A DNA stretch of 64,000 nt. Origin: VBDM01 sp964430565 (GTDB taxonomy: Bacteria > Pseudomonadota > Gammaproteobacteria > Burkholderiales > SG8-39). The notes below the pieces were generated by a model, which was given only the letters and a program-made list of their open reading frames with translations, had not been told where the DNA came from and did not search any database. The position numbers were made by a program, and so were the translations under genes. This document shows, in pieces, positions 33,721-41,565 of this stretch. Numbering within the stretch: position 1 is the first letter of the stretch; every line of letters starts with the position of its first letter. The stretch is from the NCBI GenBank assembly GCA_964430565.1, contig CAYSFD010000015.1, forward strand, positions 1 through 64,000, written 5' to 3'.

Positions 33721-35451
33721 ATGGACAAAGCCCCGCAAGTCAAGCTCAACTCGACCGCGCATTACTTTCTCGAAGGCCTGAACGACATCGGTATCGAGTA
33801 TCTGTTTTCCAACTTCGGCACCGATCACGCGCCGCTGATCGAGGAGATGGCGCGCTGGAAAAAAGACGGTCGAAGCTATCCGAAGGTGGTCAACTGCCCG
33901 CACGAGAATACCGCGATGCACATGGCGGCGGGCTACGCCATGGCGACCGGCCGCGGGCAGGCGGTGATGGTGCACGTGGACGCGGGCACGGCCAATTCCG
34001 CGATGGCGATGCACAACGCGCGCCGCGGGCGGCTGCCGATCGTGCTCATGGCGGGCAAGGCGCCTTACACGGTGCGCGGCGAACTGCCCGGCTCGCGCGA
34101 CAATTACGTGCACTTCATCCAGGAACCGTTCGACCAGGCGGGGATCGTTAGGCCCTACGCCAAATGGGAATGGACGCTGCCCTCGGGAGTGATGACGAAG
34201 GAGACGCTTCGCCGCGCGCACAGCGTGGCGCACAGCGATCCGATGGGCCCCGTTTACCTGATGCTGCCGCGCGAGACGCTCATGCAGACCTGGGACGAGG
34301 CTGCGATGCGCCCGTTTCCGCAGGAGCGCTACGGCGCAGTGTCCGCCGGTGCGGCCGATGCGGCCACCGTCGCGCAGGTCGCCGGCAAACTGTTATCGGC
34401 AAAGCACCCGGTCATGGTCACTTCCTACGCGGGGCGCAACACGGAAGCTCCGGCGCTGATCGAGGAGATCGCGCGCCTCGCCGGGATCCGCGTGTTCGAG
34501 GCGAGCCCGCTCTACCTCAACATCTCGCGCGCTTCGCCGTGTTTCCTCGGCATGACGCCGAACATCGCGGATGCCGACGTCGGGCTGCTGGTGGACGTGG
34601 ACGTGCCGTGGATCCCGAAGCAGACCAGGGAAAACCCCCAGACCTGGTGGGCACACATCGACGTGGACGTGCTGAAGGAATGCTTCCCCATCTGGGGTTT
34701 CCCCTCGAACGCGCGGCTGCAGGGCGACAGCGTCCTGATCCTGCGGCAGCTGCTGGAAGCCTTGAAGGCCAAGGCAACGCCCGCGTTCCGCGACGCGGCG
34801 ATGAAACGCCTGGAAGCGATCAAGCGCGAAAGCGACGAACGCCGCGCCAATTTCGCCAGGCAGGCTGCGGACAAGGGAAAGGCGGGCGCAATCAATCCGC
34901 ATTACCTCTGCGCCGAGTTGTCGAAAGCGATCGGCGACGATGCGATCGTCGTCAACGAAGGCATTCGCAACGGCCCCGTCGTCAACGCCCAGATCATGCG
35001 CACCCAGCCCGGCTCCGCGGTCGGCTTCGGAGGCGGGGGCCTGGGCAGCTCATCGGGCACGGCGCTCGGCATCAAGCTCGCAAGACCCGAGGCGACGGTG
35101 GTGCAGATGGTCGGCGACGGCGGCTTCTACTTCGGCAATCCCTCCTCGGCGTACGCAGTGTCCAAGCAGTACAAGCTGCCGATCCTCACGGTGCTCTTCG
35201 ACAACTCGGGCTGGTCGGCGGTCAAGGAAGCGACGCTGCGCGTGTATCCGGACGGCGAGGCGAAGGCGACCAACGAATTCAACGCCCTGCTCGCGCCCGA
35301 CGTCGAGTTCGCGAAGATTTGCGAGGCGGCGGGCGGCTACGGCGAGCGGGTGACCGAACCCGACGCGGTGCCCGCGGCGATCCAGCGCTGTCTCAAGGAA
35401 GTACGCGGCGGTCGCTCGGCGCTGCTGCACGTGCGCATTCCGGTGCTGTGA
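33721..35451 (+). CDS. ThDP-requiring enzyme of the acetolactate synthase-like group
   Basis: A 576-residue protein with three domains. The N-terminal PYR domain has the catalytic Glu in NCPHENTAMHMAAGYAMATG, a central domain lies between about 195 and 340, and the C-terminal PP domain has the ThDP/Mg motif GDGGFYFGNPSSAYAVSK ending in FDNSGW (GDGx24-27N type). Close relatives are annotated as thiamine pyrophosphate-requiring proteins and include benzoylformate decarboxylase- and acetolactate synthase-like enzymes. Start ATG 33721 gives the standard N-terminus. The substrate cannot be deduced, and no small regulatory subunit gene is adjacent. Confidence 0.85.
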   Translation: MDKAPQVKLNSTAHYFLEGLNDIGIEYLFSNFGTDHAPLIEEMARWKKDGRSYPKVVNCPHENTAMHMAAGYAMATGRGQAVMVHVDAGTANSAMAMHNARRGRLPIVLMAGKAPYTVRGELPGSRDNYVHFIQEPFDQAGIVRPYAKWEWTLPSGVMTKETLRRAHSVAHSDPMGPVYLMLPRETLMQTWDEAAMRPFPQERYGAVSAGAADAATVAQVAGKLLSAKHPVMVTSYAGRNTEAPALIEEIARLAGIRVFEASPLYLNISRASPCFLGMTPNIADADVGLLVDVDVPWIPKQTRENPQTWWAHIDVDVLKECFPIWGFPSNARLQGDSVLILRQLLEALKAKATPAFRDAAMKRLEAIKRESDERRANFARQAADKGKAGAINPHYLCAELSKAIGDDAIVVNEGIRNGPVVNAQIMRTQPGSAVGFGGGGLGSSSGTALGIKLARPEATVVQMVGDGGFYFGNPSSAYAVSKQYKLPILTVLFDNSGWSAVKEATLRVYPDGEAKATNEFNALLAPDVEFAKICEAAGGYGERVTEPDAVPAAIQRCLKEVRGGRSALLHVRIPVL

Positions 35452-35459
35452 ATCCGGTT

Positions 35460-35562
35460 TGTCATTCTGAGGGCGCAGCCTGAAGAATCTGCTTTGCGAT
35501 GCATTTAACAGCAGATCCTTCGCGGAGTTCATCCTGAGCTTGCCGAAGGGCTCAGGATGACA
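35460..35562. repeat. Nested inverted repeat (TGTCATTCTGAG...CTCAGGATGACA)
   Basis: The outer arms TGTCATTCTGAG (35460-35471) and CTCAGGATGACA (35551-35562) pair at 11 of 12 positions. The inner arms GAAGAATCTGCT (35482-35493) and AGCAGATCCTTC (35510-35521) also pair at 11 of 12. This is the widespread family of intergenic repeats with the GAAGAATCTGCT core seen in many bacterial genomes. It occupies nearly the whole gap between the ThDP enzyme and the SirB-like gene. Confidence 0.85.
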
Positions 35563-35605
35563 TTCCAACGCTCAAAGCTCGACGTCGGCAGGTAATCTGC
35601 GGCGC

Positions 35606-35998
35606 ATGGACTTCGCCGCGCTCAAGGCAATCCACGTCGCCGCAGTCGCGATTTCCTATGCGCTGTTTTTCGTGCGCGGGATCTGGATGCTTTTCGGCTC
35701 GCCGCTGCTCGAGCGACGCTGGGTGAGGGTGGTACCGCACATCAACGATACCGTGCTCCTCGCCGCGGCGATCTGGATGACCGTGATCCTGCAGCAGTAC
35801 CCGGGAACGCATGGCTGGCTCTCCGCCAAGGTTACCGGCCTGATCGCCTACATCGCGCTCGGCATGGTGGCGTTGCGCCGCGGCCGGACTCGTGGCGTGC
35901 GACTCGCGGCGTGGCTGGCGGCGCAACTGGTGTTCGCTTACATCGTTGCCGTGGCACTCACGCACGATCCTCTGCCGTTTCGGGGCGCCATCGGCTAG
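35606..35998 (+). CDS. SirB2-like membrane protein
   Basis: A 130-residue protein with four predicted helices, beginning LKAIHVAAVAISYALFFVRG and containing VVPHINDTVLLAAAIWM and WLSAKVTGLIAYIALGMVAL, which match the SirB family. His residues near the helix ends (HVAA, PHIND) are conserved in the family and could bind heme or metal, although the function is unproven. It lies 44 bp before the Crp/Fnr gene and may be in the same operon, next to the respiratory cluster. Confidence 0.83.
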   Translation: MDFAALKAIHVAAVAISYALFFVRGIWMLFGSPLLERRWVRVVPHINDTVLLAAAIWMTVILQQYPGTHGWLSAKVTGLIAYIALGMVALRRGRTRGVRLAAWLAAQLVFAYIVAVALTHDPLPFRGAIG

Positions 35999-36042
35999 AC
36001 TGCGCCTTGCGCGCACGTGCTGCTGGTCCAGCCGTATCGGCC

Positions 36043-36747
36043 ATGTCCCTCGACACCATGAACGCTCCGATCAGGGTCCGGTCCCTTCTCGCCAACGTGC
36101 CGCTGTTCAAGGAGCTCGCCCCGGATGAGCTCGACCGCATCGCCGCCTTCACCCAGCAAGTGCGCGCGTCGCGCTCCGAGATCCTGTTTCACCGGGGCGA
36201 CGCGCCCAAGGGTTTTCATGTCATCGTGCTCGGACAGGTCAAGCTCGCGTTCGTTTCGGCGCACGGCGACGAGAAAGTGGTCGACATCCTCGGCCCGGGG
36301 CAGAGTTTCGGCGAGGCGGTGATGTTCATGGAGCGGCCGCACGTGGTGACGGCGCAGGCGCTCGCGGACTCCCTGCTGCTGCACATCCAGCGCGAAGCGG
36401 TGTTCGACGAGCTGGAGCGCGACCCGCGCTTCGCGCGGCGCATGATCGCCGGACTGTCGCACCGGCTGCACGACCTGATCGGCGACCTGGAGGCTAACTC
36501 GATGCGCTCGGGCACGCAGCGCATCATCGGTTATCTCCTGCACGCCTGCAGCCCGTCGTCGGCGCAGGACGGCGGAATTGAGGTCACGCTTCCGGCCACC
36601 AAGGGCGTCGTGGCTTCGCGGCTCAACCTCACCCAGGAGCACTTCTCGCGCATCTTGCACGAGCTGGCCGCCGAAGGCCTGATCGAAGTCCGCGGCCGCA
36701 GCGTGCACATCCGCGACGTCGACCGGCTGCGTGGCTTCGATCCCTGA
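36043..36747 (+). CDS. Crp/Fnr family transcriptional regulator (Dnr/NnrR-like candidate)
   Basis: A 234-residue regulator. The cyclic-nucleotide-binding-like beta-roll runs from about 20 to 130 (FHRGDAPKGFHVIVLGQVKL, LGPGQSFGEAVMFMERPH). A dimerisation helix and a winged helix follow, with recognition helix VVASRLNLTQEHFSRILHEL (HTH_Crp). No N-terminal Cys cluster for a [4Fe-4S] centre is visible, so it is not a classical Fnr; Dnr/NnrR-type NO or redox sensing is more likely. The gene converges on the oxidase operon. The matching TTGAT-type boxes in that operon's divergent promoter region suggest that it regulates the cluster. Confidence 0.83.
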   Translation: MSLDTMNAPIRVRSLLANVPLFKELAPDELDRIAAFTQQVRASRSEILFHRGDAPKGFHVIVLGQVKLAFVSAHGDEKVVDILGPGQSFGEAVMFMERPHVVTAQALADSLLLHIQREAVFDELERDPRFARRMIAGLSHRLHDLIGDLEANSMRSGTQRIIGYLLHACSPSSAQDGGIEVTLPATKGVVASRLNLTQEHFSRILHELAAEGLIEVRGRSVHIRDVDRLRGFDP

Positions 36748-36750
36748 GCG

Positions 36751-36975
36751 TCAGCCCGGCGCGCGTTTTTCGCGGATCAGGATCTCGCAGCGCCCATCGT
36801 CGAACCAGGTCGCGTTCCAGAAATAGCCGTTGCGCTCGAGCACGCGGTAGAGCGGGACCGGCTCGCGGTTGAGGATGAGGAGAATCTCGCCGCCCGGCTC
36901 GAGCTCGCAAAGCGCCTCCATCACCCGCTCGAAGGGCCCCGGCGGCTCAAGGTTGCGCGCGTCGATGCGTATCAC
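36751..36975 (-). CDS. DUF2249 domain protein
   Basis: A 74-residue protein starting at GTG 36975, which overlaps the stop of ctaA (GTGA). It has the small TusA-like alpha/beta fold of DUF2249: RIDARNLEPPGPFERVMEAL, LEPGGEILLILNREPVPLY and a final strand with WFDDGRCEILI. DUF2249 genes are often found with denitrification genes and Dnr/NnrR regulators. It is the last gene of the oxidase operon and ends 4 bp from the converging Crp/Fnr gene. Confidence 0.82.
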   Translation of the reverse strand: MIRIDARNLEPPGPFERVMEALCELEPGGEILLILNREPVPLYRVLERNGYFWNATWFDDGRCEILIREKRAPG

Positions 36976-37895
36976 GATCGCTTCTGCTGCGGACCCAGCC
37001 GCCCGAGCATGCTCACCAGGACGATCAGCACCAGCGACGCGAGAGCGTTGTGGAACACCGCGAGCACGATGGGAAAACCCGTGATCAGCATCGTCGCCCC
37101 GAGTGCGATCTGCAGGGCAACGAGGGCGAGCAGCGCGATTCCCAGCGCCTGTCGCGCGCCGCGCAGCCGCGCGTGCCGCCACCCGATCCACGCGAGCAGT
37201 GCCGCGAGGAGCAGGGCGCCGAAGCGATGCGCCAGGTGCAAGGCCTGCCGGGAGGCGTCGCCGAGGCCGTCGTTTGCCAGGAAGGGATCGAACGCGCGCC
37301 AATCGGCGCCCTGTGGCCAGATTCCGCCGCCGCACAAGGGGAAACCGGCGCAGGCGAGCGCCGCGTGTCTTGCTCCGATCAACCCGCCGAACGCGATCTG
37401 CAGCGCCACCAGCGCCAGCGCAACAGCGATCCAGAGACGCAGGCGCGCCGGCGACGCTTCCCCGCGGCTGTCCGGTTGCCACAGCCAGGCGAGCAGGCCG
37501 AGCAGCGCCATGCCGCTGAGAAGGTTGCCGAGCATGACCGCGGGCAGTGCAGAGGGAGTGTATGTCCCGAGCCAGGCGAGAAGGCCGGCGAGCACGACGA
37601 GCGTGACGGCTGCCGCGCGCCGCGAATCGCCGCGCCAGCGATGCCATCCCAGCGCCGCGATGACGAGGAACAGGATCCCGGCGAGGCTCGCCGTAATGCG
37701 GTGCACGACGCGCGCGATGAACACCGGCCAGCCTTCGAAGGACGCAGCCGCAGGAATTTCGACCTGCGCGCCATAACACGCGGGCCATTCCGGGCACGAC
37801 AGCCCGGACTGCGACAGGCGGATGAACGCGCTCGACAGGGTAATGACCAGTACCAGCGCTAGGGCAATGCTCACGAGGCGACGCATCGGATTCAT
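36972..37895 (-). CDS. ctaA: Heme A synthase (COX15/CtaA family)
   Basis: A 307-residue, eight-helix protein. LSQSGLSCPEWPACYGAQVE carries the paired-Cys loop region of CtaA, ARVVHRITASLAG and LHLAHRFGALLL hold heme-ligand histidines, and AVFHNALASLVL supplies another near the C-terminus. CtaA oxidises the C8 methyl of heme O to make heme A. Start ATG 37895 overlaps the stop of the upstream oxidase-like gene (ATGA), and its own stop overlaps the DUF2249 start. Its presence with ctaB implies that the oxidase in this operon uses an A-type heme. Confidence 0.9.
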   Translation of the reverse strand: MNPMRRLVSIALALVLVITLSSAFIRLSQSGLSCPEWPACYGAQVEIPAAASFEGWPVFIARVVHRITASLAGILFLVIAALGWHRWRGDSRRAAAVTLVVLAGLLAWLGTYTPSALPAVMLGNLLSGMALLGLLAWLWQPDSRGEASPARLRLWIAVALALVALQIAFGGLIGARHAALACAGFPLCGGGIWPQGADWRAFDPFLANDGLGDASRQALHLAHRFGALLLAALLAWIGWRHARLRGARQALGIALLALVALQIALGATMLITGFPIVLAVFHNALASLVLIVLVSMLGRLGPQQKRS

Positions 37896-39328
37896 GCGGA
37901 TGCGCGGCTGCGCCGCTCCAGCAGGGCGCGAAACACCACGATCAGGAACAGCACCCCGCCGGCGACGGCCACCAGGCCGCCCAGACCCATCAATCCCATC
38001 CCGAACACTTCCTGCGCGCTCTTCAGCACCTGCTCGCTGCCCGCCACCTTGCGTTGCACGCCGTAGCCGCCGGACCATACCAGCCCGACAATGTGCGCCA
38101 GTTGCCCGCCGCCGTACAGATAGGGTTGCAGAATGGCGAGGCGCCCTTTCGGCGTGCCGAATCCAAGCCGCGGCAGCAGCGCGTAGGCAAGACCCATCAG
38201 CGCCAGCGTCACACCGACGATCGAGCCGTGGTAATGAGCCGGAATGCGCACGTCGCTGCCGCGGATCAGGAAGCCGATCAGTCCGCCGAGCGCAAACAGC
38301 GCCAGCGAGCAGACGAGCGCCGCCTGCAACGGCCGCGTCGCCGCGGTCCCCGGGGAGGCGCGCGCAAGGCCGATCAGCACCGCAAGGCCGATCGGCAGAA
38401 TGGCCAGACCGCCGCCGAAGCGCATCAGCCAGGTGTGCAGCCTCTGGTGCTCGATCGAGCCGACGTCCCAGGCGAGGTAGATCGCCGGCACTGCGAACAC
38501 CGAGACGAGCGCAATCGCGAACAAGAGCACCGCGAGCCGCGGCGACAAGGGCAACGGCGCCCCGATCAGCGTCGCGAGCCACAGCCACGCCACCAGCATC
38601 AACAGCGTCCAGGTGAATTGGATCGCGTGGCCGGCGCCCCAGAACAACAGCTCGTAATAGGGTTTGCCCGACAGTTCCGCCGGCACTCCGGCCCACGACC
38701 AGGCGAGAGCGATGAGCGCGATCGCCGCCGCCGCCACCGAAGCGTTGAGGCCGAAGCGCAATGCGCCCTCGCCGTCCAGGCCGGCGCCGATGCGGGACGG
38801 GGCGAGCAGACTGCGCGCGATGAGCAGCGCGAAGCCGGCTCCGAACAGCGTCAGCCCGCACAGAAATACGCCGTCGTCGAGCACCGGCACGTAGTTGCTC
38901 ATGATCGGACGGCCTCGGCCCAGAAACGGCGCCGCAGCCATGACGATCGCCCCGATCGCGGCGCGCACGAGCGCCGCGACCGCCAGCGCCGCAAAGCGCG
39001 GCCGGCTGTTCAGGGTCCACAGCATCCCGGCGAAAGCGGCGAACCACACCAGCACCGACAGGTCCACGTGCACCACCAGCGCCACCCGGAAAAAATCCGC
39101 GACGGGGAACATCTGCTGCAGCCCGGGCGTGCGCGCGAGCACCAGGAGCACCGAGAAAAGTCCGGAGCCGACCAGCGCCGCAAGCGCGAGCAGCAGCCAG
39201 CCGGCGGCGAGCCGCTTGCGCATGTCGCCGGGAACCGGAAGGGCGAACTGCGCGACGCGCTCTTCCGCAAACATCGCTCCGGCGCGCAGTGCGCCGAGCG
39301 CCGGTGCGAACAAAGTCCCGGGGCTCAT
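37892..39328 (-). CDS. Second heme-copper oxidase subunit I-like protein (divergent)
   Basis: A 478-residue protein with about twelve helices. A low-spin heme His is at 87 (VVHVDLSVLVW), a candidate CuB-type His at 234 (FWGAGHAIQF), and His365 and His367 lie in IPAHYHGSIVG, the usual heme ligand motif. The adjacent HH pair of oxidases is not present; His294 and His298 (SIEHQRLHTW) lie in the corresponding region. Residue +4 from His234 is Phe, so no cross-linked Tyr is possible there. It resembles NorB/cbb3-like subunits without their usual partner c-type cytochromes. It overlaps both neighbours by ATGA. Role unknown: a second catalytic subunit, an assembly factor or an electron carrier. Confidence 0.7.
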   Translation of the reverse strand: MSPGTLFAPALGALRAGAMFAEERVAQFALPVPGDMRKRLAAGWLLLALAALVGSGLFSVLLVLARTPGLQQMFPVADFFRVALVVHVDLSVLVWFAAFAGMLWTLNSRPRFAALAVAALVRAAIGAIVMAAAPFLGRGRPIMSNYVPVLDDGVFLCGLTLFGAGFALLIARSLLAPSRIGAGLDGEGALRFGLNASVAAAAIALIALAWSWAGVPAELSGKPYYELLFWGAGHAIQFTWTLLMLVAWLWLATLIGAPLPLSPRLAVLLFAIALVSVFAVPAIYLAWDVGSIEHQRLHTWLMRFGGGLAILPIGLAVLIGLARASPGTAATRPLQAALVCSLALFALGGLIGFLIRGSDVRIPAHYHGSIVGVTLALMGLAYALLPRLGFGTPKGRLAILQPYLYGGGQLAHIVGLVWSGGYGVQRKVAGSEQVLKSAQEVFGMGLMGLGGLVAVAGGVLFLIVVFRALLERRSRASA

Positions 39329-39837
39329 CGGATCGTGACTCCGCCGCGCTCCGGCGCGAAATCGATCAGCACCACCTGTCCGGCAGTGGCGTCGATCACC
39401 CGATCGCTCTCGTACATGAAGCCGCTCGCGCGCACGTCGTCGTTGAACTGCGCGCGCACCCGGTGCCGCCCGGCGGCGATCGGCACTCGCCGGTATCCGG
39501 TCGAGGCGCCGTCGCGCGACAGACCCGAGGGCGCGAAAGTCTCGTGGACCAGCTCGGTCCCGTCGAGTTCCACACGTGCGATGACCGGCGAGCGCTCGCG
39601 CGGGCAGTCGAGCGGCGCGCGCATGTTGGCGGGCAGCTTCGCGAGCTCTTCGGGCGTGCGCCGCCGGCAGTCGGCCTTGAGCTTGCCCGAATGGCTGAAC
39701 GACAGGCGCAGCAGCGCTTGGTCCGGCTGCAGGTGCTGATAGCGGGGCGACGCGGAAAAATATCCGACGGCCGCCGCGAATAGCGCATACAAGGCAGCCT
39801 GGCCCGCGTAGCGCAGCAATCGGTCCCTCTGTGGCAT
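39325..39837 (-). CDS. Membrane-anchored protein of unknown function in oxidase operon
   Basis: A 170-residue protein with one N-terminal hydrophobic helix (residues 11-28) and a soluble, probably periplasmic domain. It has two cysteines, in KADCRRRTPEE and APLDCPRERSP, and predicted beta strands (VIARVELDGTELVHETF). Its start overlaps the SCO stop and its stop overlaps the next start, so it is tightly embedded in the operon. I do not recognise the family. An oxidase assembly or accessory role is suggested by position only. Confidence 0.65.
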   Translation of the reverse strand: MPQRDRLLRYAGQAALYALFAAAVGYFSASPRYQHLQPDQALLRLSFSHSGKLKADCRRRTPEELAKLPANMRAPLDCPRERSPVIARVELDGTELVHETFAPSGLSRDGASTGYRRVPIAAGRHRVRAQFNDDVRASGFMYESDRVIDATAGQVVLIDFAPERGGVTIR

Positions 39838-40664
39838 CAGCGCTCCGCCGACTTGGATTCCGCCCAAACCCGCAACCTGCGGCGCTCCCGCAGGAGGAAC
39901 CAGGCGATCCCGGCGAGGACCGTGGCGCCGGCGAAAATCTCGACGAACAGCGAATAGTTCACGCGGTAGCCGCCGGTGCCCGGGTCGTAGACGGTGCAGA
40001 ACAGTTTGACCTTGTCCCAGACGCCTGCGAGCCCCGAATTGTCCGCCTGTCCGGAGAGCAGCTGCTTCAGCGGCTCGACCAGCATTCGCGGCTCGAACGA
40101 CTCGCCGTATACCTGCCGGTAGACGATTCCGCCCGCATCGACGACGGTCACTTGCGAGATGTGATCGAAGCCCTTGGGCGTCGCGTACCAGGTGAACCCG
40201 AACGCACGCGTGATCGCCTCCATCGCCGCCATGTCGGCGCTCAAGAATCCCCAGCCCGGCTCGCGAATGCCGTTCTGGCGCGCGAACGCACCCATCGCCT
40301 CGGGCGAGTCGAACGGCTGGTTGAAGCCGATGCTGACGACGTTGAATTTGTCCGAACCGAGCGCGGCGCGCGCCTCTTTCACCGTCTTCGCCAGGAACTG
40401 CGTCGCCACCGGACAGGCCTGCGAGCAGGCGGTATAGACGAAGCTCACTACCAGAGGCTTGCCGCGGTAATCGGCGAGCGCGATGCGCCTGCGGTTCTGG
40501 TCGAGCAGCGCGAATTCGCCGACCTGCCGGCCGACCGCGGCCTGGCTCGCGGCCAGCGCCTTGTCGTAATCGGGGACCCCCGGCACGGGCGCTTCCTGCG
40601 CCGCGGCGCTCGCTGCGAGCAGGCACAGCGCGCCGCAGACGGCAAGCGCTCTGCGAATTCTCAC
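39837..40664 (-). CDS. SCO1/SenC copper chaperone
   Basis: A 275-residue protein with an N-terminal signal or anchor (LAVCGALCLLAASAAA), a thioredoxin fold with copper-binding CSQAC in VYTACSQACPVATQFL and the conserved His in FDHISQ. A C-terminal helix (about 240-260, FAGATVLAGIAWFLL) anchors it to the membrane. SCO proteins deliver copper to the CuA centre of subunit II or keep its cysteines reduced, fitting the CuA subunit encoded at 43288-43827. The start is taken as GTG 40664, 8 bp after the ctaB stop; a longer form is possible. Confidence 0.87.
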   Translation of the reverse strand: MRIRRALAVCGALCLLAASAAAQEAPVPGVPDYDKALAASQAAVGRQVGEFALLDQNRRRIALADYRGKPLVVSFVYTACSQACPVATQFLAKTVKEARAALGSDKFNVVSIGFNQPFDSPEAMGAFARQNGIREPGWGFLSADMAAMEAITRAFGFTWYATPKGFDHISQVTVVDAGGIVYRQVYGESFEPRMLVEPLKQLLSGQADNSGLAGVWDKVKLFCTVYDPGTGGYRVNYSLFVEIFAGATVLAGIAWFLLRERRRLRVWAESKSAER

Positions 40665-40672
40665 GGCGAGTC

Positions 40673-41539
40673 TCAGGCGCGCAGCGCGCCGTCCAGCATC
40701 GCCGCCACGAGGAGAATCGAGAGCTGCGCGAGCGAAGCGTGGAAGCACGCCATGGCGCTGTTGCGGTCCGGATGGCGCATGAGCCGCCAGCCGTAGCGCA
40801 GGAACAATGCGCTGCCCGCCACGGCGCCGATCAGATAGATCCATCCGGCCGAGTAGAGCGCCGGCGCGAGCGATGCTGACGCGAGCAGCACGATGTGGCC
40901 GAAAATCGCACGAGCAGCGGCCGCGTCGCCCTTCACCACCGGCAGCATCGGCACGCCGGCTGCGGCGTAGTCGGCGCGCCAGGCAATGGCGAGGCTCCAG
41001 AAATGCGGCGGCGTCCACAGAAAAAGCACCAGCGCGAGCAGCAGCGCTTCGGGCGACAACGCCGGGGTCACCGCAGCCGCGCCGGCGAGTACCGCGAAAC
41101 TTCCGGCGAGGCCGCCGACGACGATGTTGAGCCAGGTGCGGCGCTTGAGCCACACGGTATAGACGACGGCGTAGAAAAAGGCGCCGAGGAATGTATACAG
41201 TGCCGCCGCCGGATTGACCGCGAGCCACGCGGCTGCGACCGCGAGCCCCGTCATCAGCGCGATCAGCCACGGCCAGCCGGCGTGACGCCGCAGCGCGCCG
41301 GTGACGAAAGGCCGGCGGCGCGTGCGTTCCATGCTGCGGTCGAATTCCCATTCGTAGTACTGGTTGAAAGCGCCGGCGGCGGCCGAGGACACCAGCACCG
41401 CGAGGGCGAGGACGGCGAGCCGCCAGCCCGGCACCGCCGGCCCCGGCTGGATCGCCGCGCCGGCGAGGGCGGTCACCGCGATGACGATGCCGATGCGCAG
41501 CTTGAACAGGTTGAAGGCGAGTTTCAGTCCGGTGCCCAT
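40673..41539 (-). CDS. ctaB: Protoheme IX farnesyltransferase (heme O synthase)
   Basis: A 288-residue UbiA-superfamily membrane protein with about eight helices. FNQYYEWEFDRSMERTRRRP is the first prenyl-diphosphate-binding site (normally NxxxDxxxDxxMxRTxxRP; here Glu replaces the first two Asp), and WTPPHFWSLAIAWRADY with VVKGDAAAAR forms the second. It attaches a farnesyl group to heme B to give heme O, the substrate of CtaA. It lies 26 bp after the oxidase subunit I gene. The Glu substitutions in motif 1 are somewhat unusual but keep the acid charge. Confidence 0.9.
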   Translation of the reverse strand: MGTGLKLAFNLFKLRIGIVIAVTALAGAAIQPGPAVPGWRLAVLALAVLVSSAAAGAFNQYYEWEFDRSMERTRRRPFVTGALRRHAGWPWLIALMTGLAVAAAWLAVNPAAALYTFLGAFFYAVVYTVWLKRRTWLNIVVGGLAGSFAVLAGAAAVTPALSPEALLLALVLFLWTPPHFWSLAIAWRADYAAAGVPMLPVVKGDAAAARAIFGHIVLLASASLAPALYSAGWIYLIGAVAGSALFLRYGWRLMRHPDRNSAMACFHASLAQLSILLVAAMLDGALRA

Positions 41540-41565
41540 TCGCCGTTCTCCGCGCGCGCCGCCCT

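Noticed and set aside
36972..39047. 691-codon minus-strand frame extending ctaA upstream
   Set aside because: The extra part is an out-of-frame reading of the oxidase-like gene 37892-39328; the true ctaA start at 37895 overlaps that gene's stop.
38054..39739. 561-codon plus-strand frame opposite the oxidase-like gene
   Set aside because: Hydrophilic Arg/Gln-rich antisense shadow of a membrane protein gene.
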